Below are positions 21,832 through 23,258 of a DNA stretch of 23,258 bases, one piece after another. The stretch is from JBBUEO01 sp038056915. GTDB taxonomy: Bacteria > Patescibacteriota > UBA1384 > UBA12157 > JAENIV01. The notes under the pieces were generated by a model, which did not search any database, had not been told where the DNA came from, and saw only the letters and a list, made by a program, of their open reading frames with translations. The DNA is taken from the NCBI GenBank assembly GCA_038056915.1, contig JBBUEO010000009.1, positions 1-23,258 on the forward strand, given 5' to 3'. Both the position numbers and the translations under genes were made by a program. How positions within the stretch are numbered: the first letter of the stretch is position 1; the number at the start of each line of letters is the position of its first letter.

Positions 21832-23258
21832 TTTTCAACAAATCGGCAATTGCCAATGGCAATTGCCGAGAGGTGATAATCGACAAGCCGAAATTGATTT
21901 ATTTTTATCAAAAGAACTCTTAGAGCAAGCCCAACAAGATGATTCGATTAAACAATTAATAGACGCTTCTAAACTTCCGGGAGTACTTTCGCCGGTGGTG
22001 GGAATGCCGGATATTCACGAGGGCTATGGTCTGCCAATTGGCGGGGTGGCGGCTTTTAATATTGGCAAAGGGGTTATTTCTGCCGGGGCGGTTGGCTATG
22101 ATATTAATTGCGGGGTCAGACTTATTCGGACAAATCTTTCAGCAGCAAAGATTGATAAACCTACCTTGCGAAAGTTGATGATAAAAATTGAAGAAAAAAT
22201 TCCCACTGGCATTGGTAAAAAAGGCCGTCGGGGAGAATTACCTTTTTCACTTGAAGAAATTGTCAATGGCGGAGCGAAAAAAATGGTTGCTGAAGGATTC
22301 GGCTGGCAAGAAGATCTCGAATCCATCGAAGAGTCAGGTCAAATGGCTGGGGCAAATTTGGCCAAAGTCTCAAAGCAGGCGATTGCTCGCGGTCGGGCTC
22401 AACTGGCTACATTAGGCGGCGGCAATCATTTTATTGAAATTCAAGAAATAGAAGAAATTTTTGATATAGAAATTGCAAATCAATTTGGATTAAAAAAGGG
22501 TAATATATCGGTAATGGTCCATTCTGGTTCGAGAGGTTTTGGTCATCAAATTTGTAGTGATTATCTTTCGATTTTAATGAATGCGGCAAAACAGGAAAAT
22601 ATTTTTATCCCCAGGCGCGGGTTGGCGGCGGCGCCAATTGAATCAGTAGCGGGTAAAGATTATTTTCAAGCAATGGCAGCGGCGGTTAATTTTGCTTTTG
22701 CCAATCGGCAGTTGATGACACATGATATTCGTGAGGCTTTTGAAGAAGTTTTCAATAAAAATCCTAAAAATGATCTAGAAATGTTTTTAGTCTATGACGT
22801 CGCTCACAATATTGCCAAGTTTGAAGAATTCAAAGGAGAGAAAATTTTAGTCCATCGAAAAGGGGCAACGCGGGCTTTTCCGGCTGGCCATCCGATGCTT
22901 AATGAAAAGTATTATTTGACAGGTCATCCGGCGATTGTTCCTGGCTCAATGGGAACACCTTCTTATGTAATGGTAGGAACCGATGAGGCTGAAAAAAGCT
23001 GGTATTCAATCAATCACGGTTCCGGTCGGTTAATGTCCCGTAAGCAAGCCTTTCGTCAAATTACCAAAGAGGATTTTGAAAAATCGATGGGTGATATTTT
23101 GTATAACGCCCGCGACTGGCGGCTTTTAGCCGATGAATCCCCTCTGGCCTATAAAAAAATCACCGAAGTGATTGATGTTTTAGTCAAAGCCGGCCTGGCG
23201 AAAAAAGTCGCTCAAATGAAACCCTTGGCGGTGATCAAAGGCGCCGGAGTTGAGGGAT
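21821..23258 (+). CDS. rtcB: RNA-splicing ligase RtcB (3' end beyond window)
   Basis: GTP- and Mn-dependent RNA ligase that joins 2',3'-cyclic-phosphate or 3'-phosphate ends to 5'-OH ends, acting in RNA repair. It is open from ATG 21821 to the window edge (479 codons), and the last residues (KPLAVIKGAGVEG) are near the usual C-terminus, so only a few codons are missing. Motifs: VGMPDIHEGYGLPIGGVAA, YDINCGVR (metal-binding C97), GGGNHFIE, VHSGSRGFGHQ, YDVAHNIAK, and NHGSGRLMSR with the guanylylated histidine H399. The start overlaps the PH-domain gene by 11 nt, and AAAGGCGGGGA lies about 11 nt upstream. No archease gene is seen. A strong palindrome lies in codons 8-16. Confidence 0.95.
   Translation, partial: MINNFQQIGNCQWQLPRGDNRQAEIDLFLSKELLEQAQQDDSIKQLIDASKLPGVLSPVVGMPDIHEGYGLPIGGVAAFNIGKGVISAGAVGYDINCGVRLIRTNLSAAKIDKPTLRKLMIKIEEKIPTGIGKKGRRGELPFSLEEIVNGGAKKMVAEGFGWQEDLESIEESGQMAGANLAKVSKQAIARGRAQLATLGGGNHFIEIQEIEEIFDIEIANQFGLKKGNISVMVHSGSRGFGHQICSDYLSILMNAAKQENIFIPRRGLAAAPIESVAGKDYFQAMAAAVNFAFANRQLMTHDIREAFEEVFNKNPKNDLEMFLVYDVAHNIAKFEEFKGEKILVHRKGATRAFPAGHPMLNEKYYLTGHPAIVPGSMGTPSYVMVGTDEAEKSWYSINHGSGRLMSRKQAFRQITKEDFEKSMGDILYNARDWRLLADESPLAYKKITEVIDVLVKAGLAKKVAQMKPLAVIKGAGVEG
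21844..21868 (+). repeat. perfect palindrome in the 5' end of rtcB
   Basis: CGGCAATTGCC (21844-21854), loop AAT, GGCAATTGCCG (21858-21868): 11 perfect base pairs. Each arm is also internally palindromic (GGCAATTGCC). It is read in frame as GNCQWQLPR, including the W.LP expected near the RtcB N-terminus. It starts 24 nt into the gene. Confidence 0.85.

Overview
The window looks like a chromosomal segment of a Candidate Phyla Radiation (Patescibacteria) bacterium, most like a Parcubacteria-type genome. This is inferred from content, not from a marker phylogeny. It is AT-rich, with ORFs packed on one strand, frequent ATGA/GTGA start-stop overlaps and TTG/GTG starts. It has an archaeal-type class I lysyl-tRNA synthetase, a four-helix-bundle (S23/IVP) gene, and short repeat-derived peptides inserted in housekeeping enzymes. 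Every supported gene is on the + strand.

Layout. 1-4344: rod-shape and lateral wall operon mreB-mreC-mreD-mrdA (PBP2). 4351-8100: greA behind a near-consensus promoter, then lysS, serS and hpf (transcript cleavage, tRNA charging, ribosome hibernation). 8113-8676: a self-contained cassette (strong promoter, structured leader, unknown 137-aa ORF, GC-rich terminator) lying between hpf and secA. 8716-11340: secA. 11346-11956: a four-helix-bundle gene bracketed by two helically phased arrays of CCTTAT-like words. 11964-16461: a MazG-like NTP pyrophosphohydrolase, then a tightly overlapping cluster of a 56-aa basic protein, ddl, a GNAT acetyltransferase, a PolX-family polymerase/PHP protein and a polysaccharide-deacetylase-like protein. 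16453-18122: ftsE-ftsX behind their own promoter. 18192-18563: a heptad-repeat coiled-coil protein. 18613-19500: a second cassette of the same design (promoter, hairpin leader, unknown 230-aa GC-rich ORF, terminator). 19571-20698: an EnvC-like coiled-coil protein with a peptidase M23 domain whose halves are in swapped order. 20825-23258: a small two-TM protein, a bacterial PH-domain membrane protein, and rtcB (RNA ligase), which runs off the right edge.

How the genes work together. Much of the window concerns the cell envelope: MreBCD/PBP2 for elongation, Ddl for D-Ala-D-Ala precursor, the deacetylase-like protein for polysaccharide modification, FtsEX plus a coiled-coil M23 hydrolase for division-site wall cleavage, and SecA for export. 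The rest is core information processing: GreA, LysRS, SerRS, HPF, PolX and RtcB.

Most notable: the circularly permuted M23 domain; the two standalone cassettes that split normally adjacent gene sets (hpf/secA and ftsEX/M23 factor), with long structured leaders where housekeeping promoters here give leaders of about 10-20 nt; the phased CCTTAT arrays; and a perfect 11-bp-arm palindrome in the first codons of rtcB.
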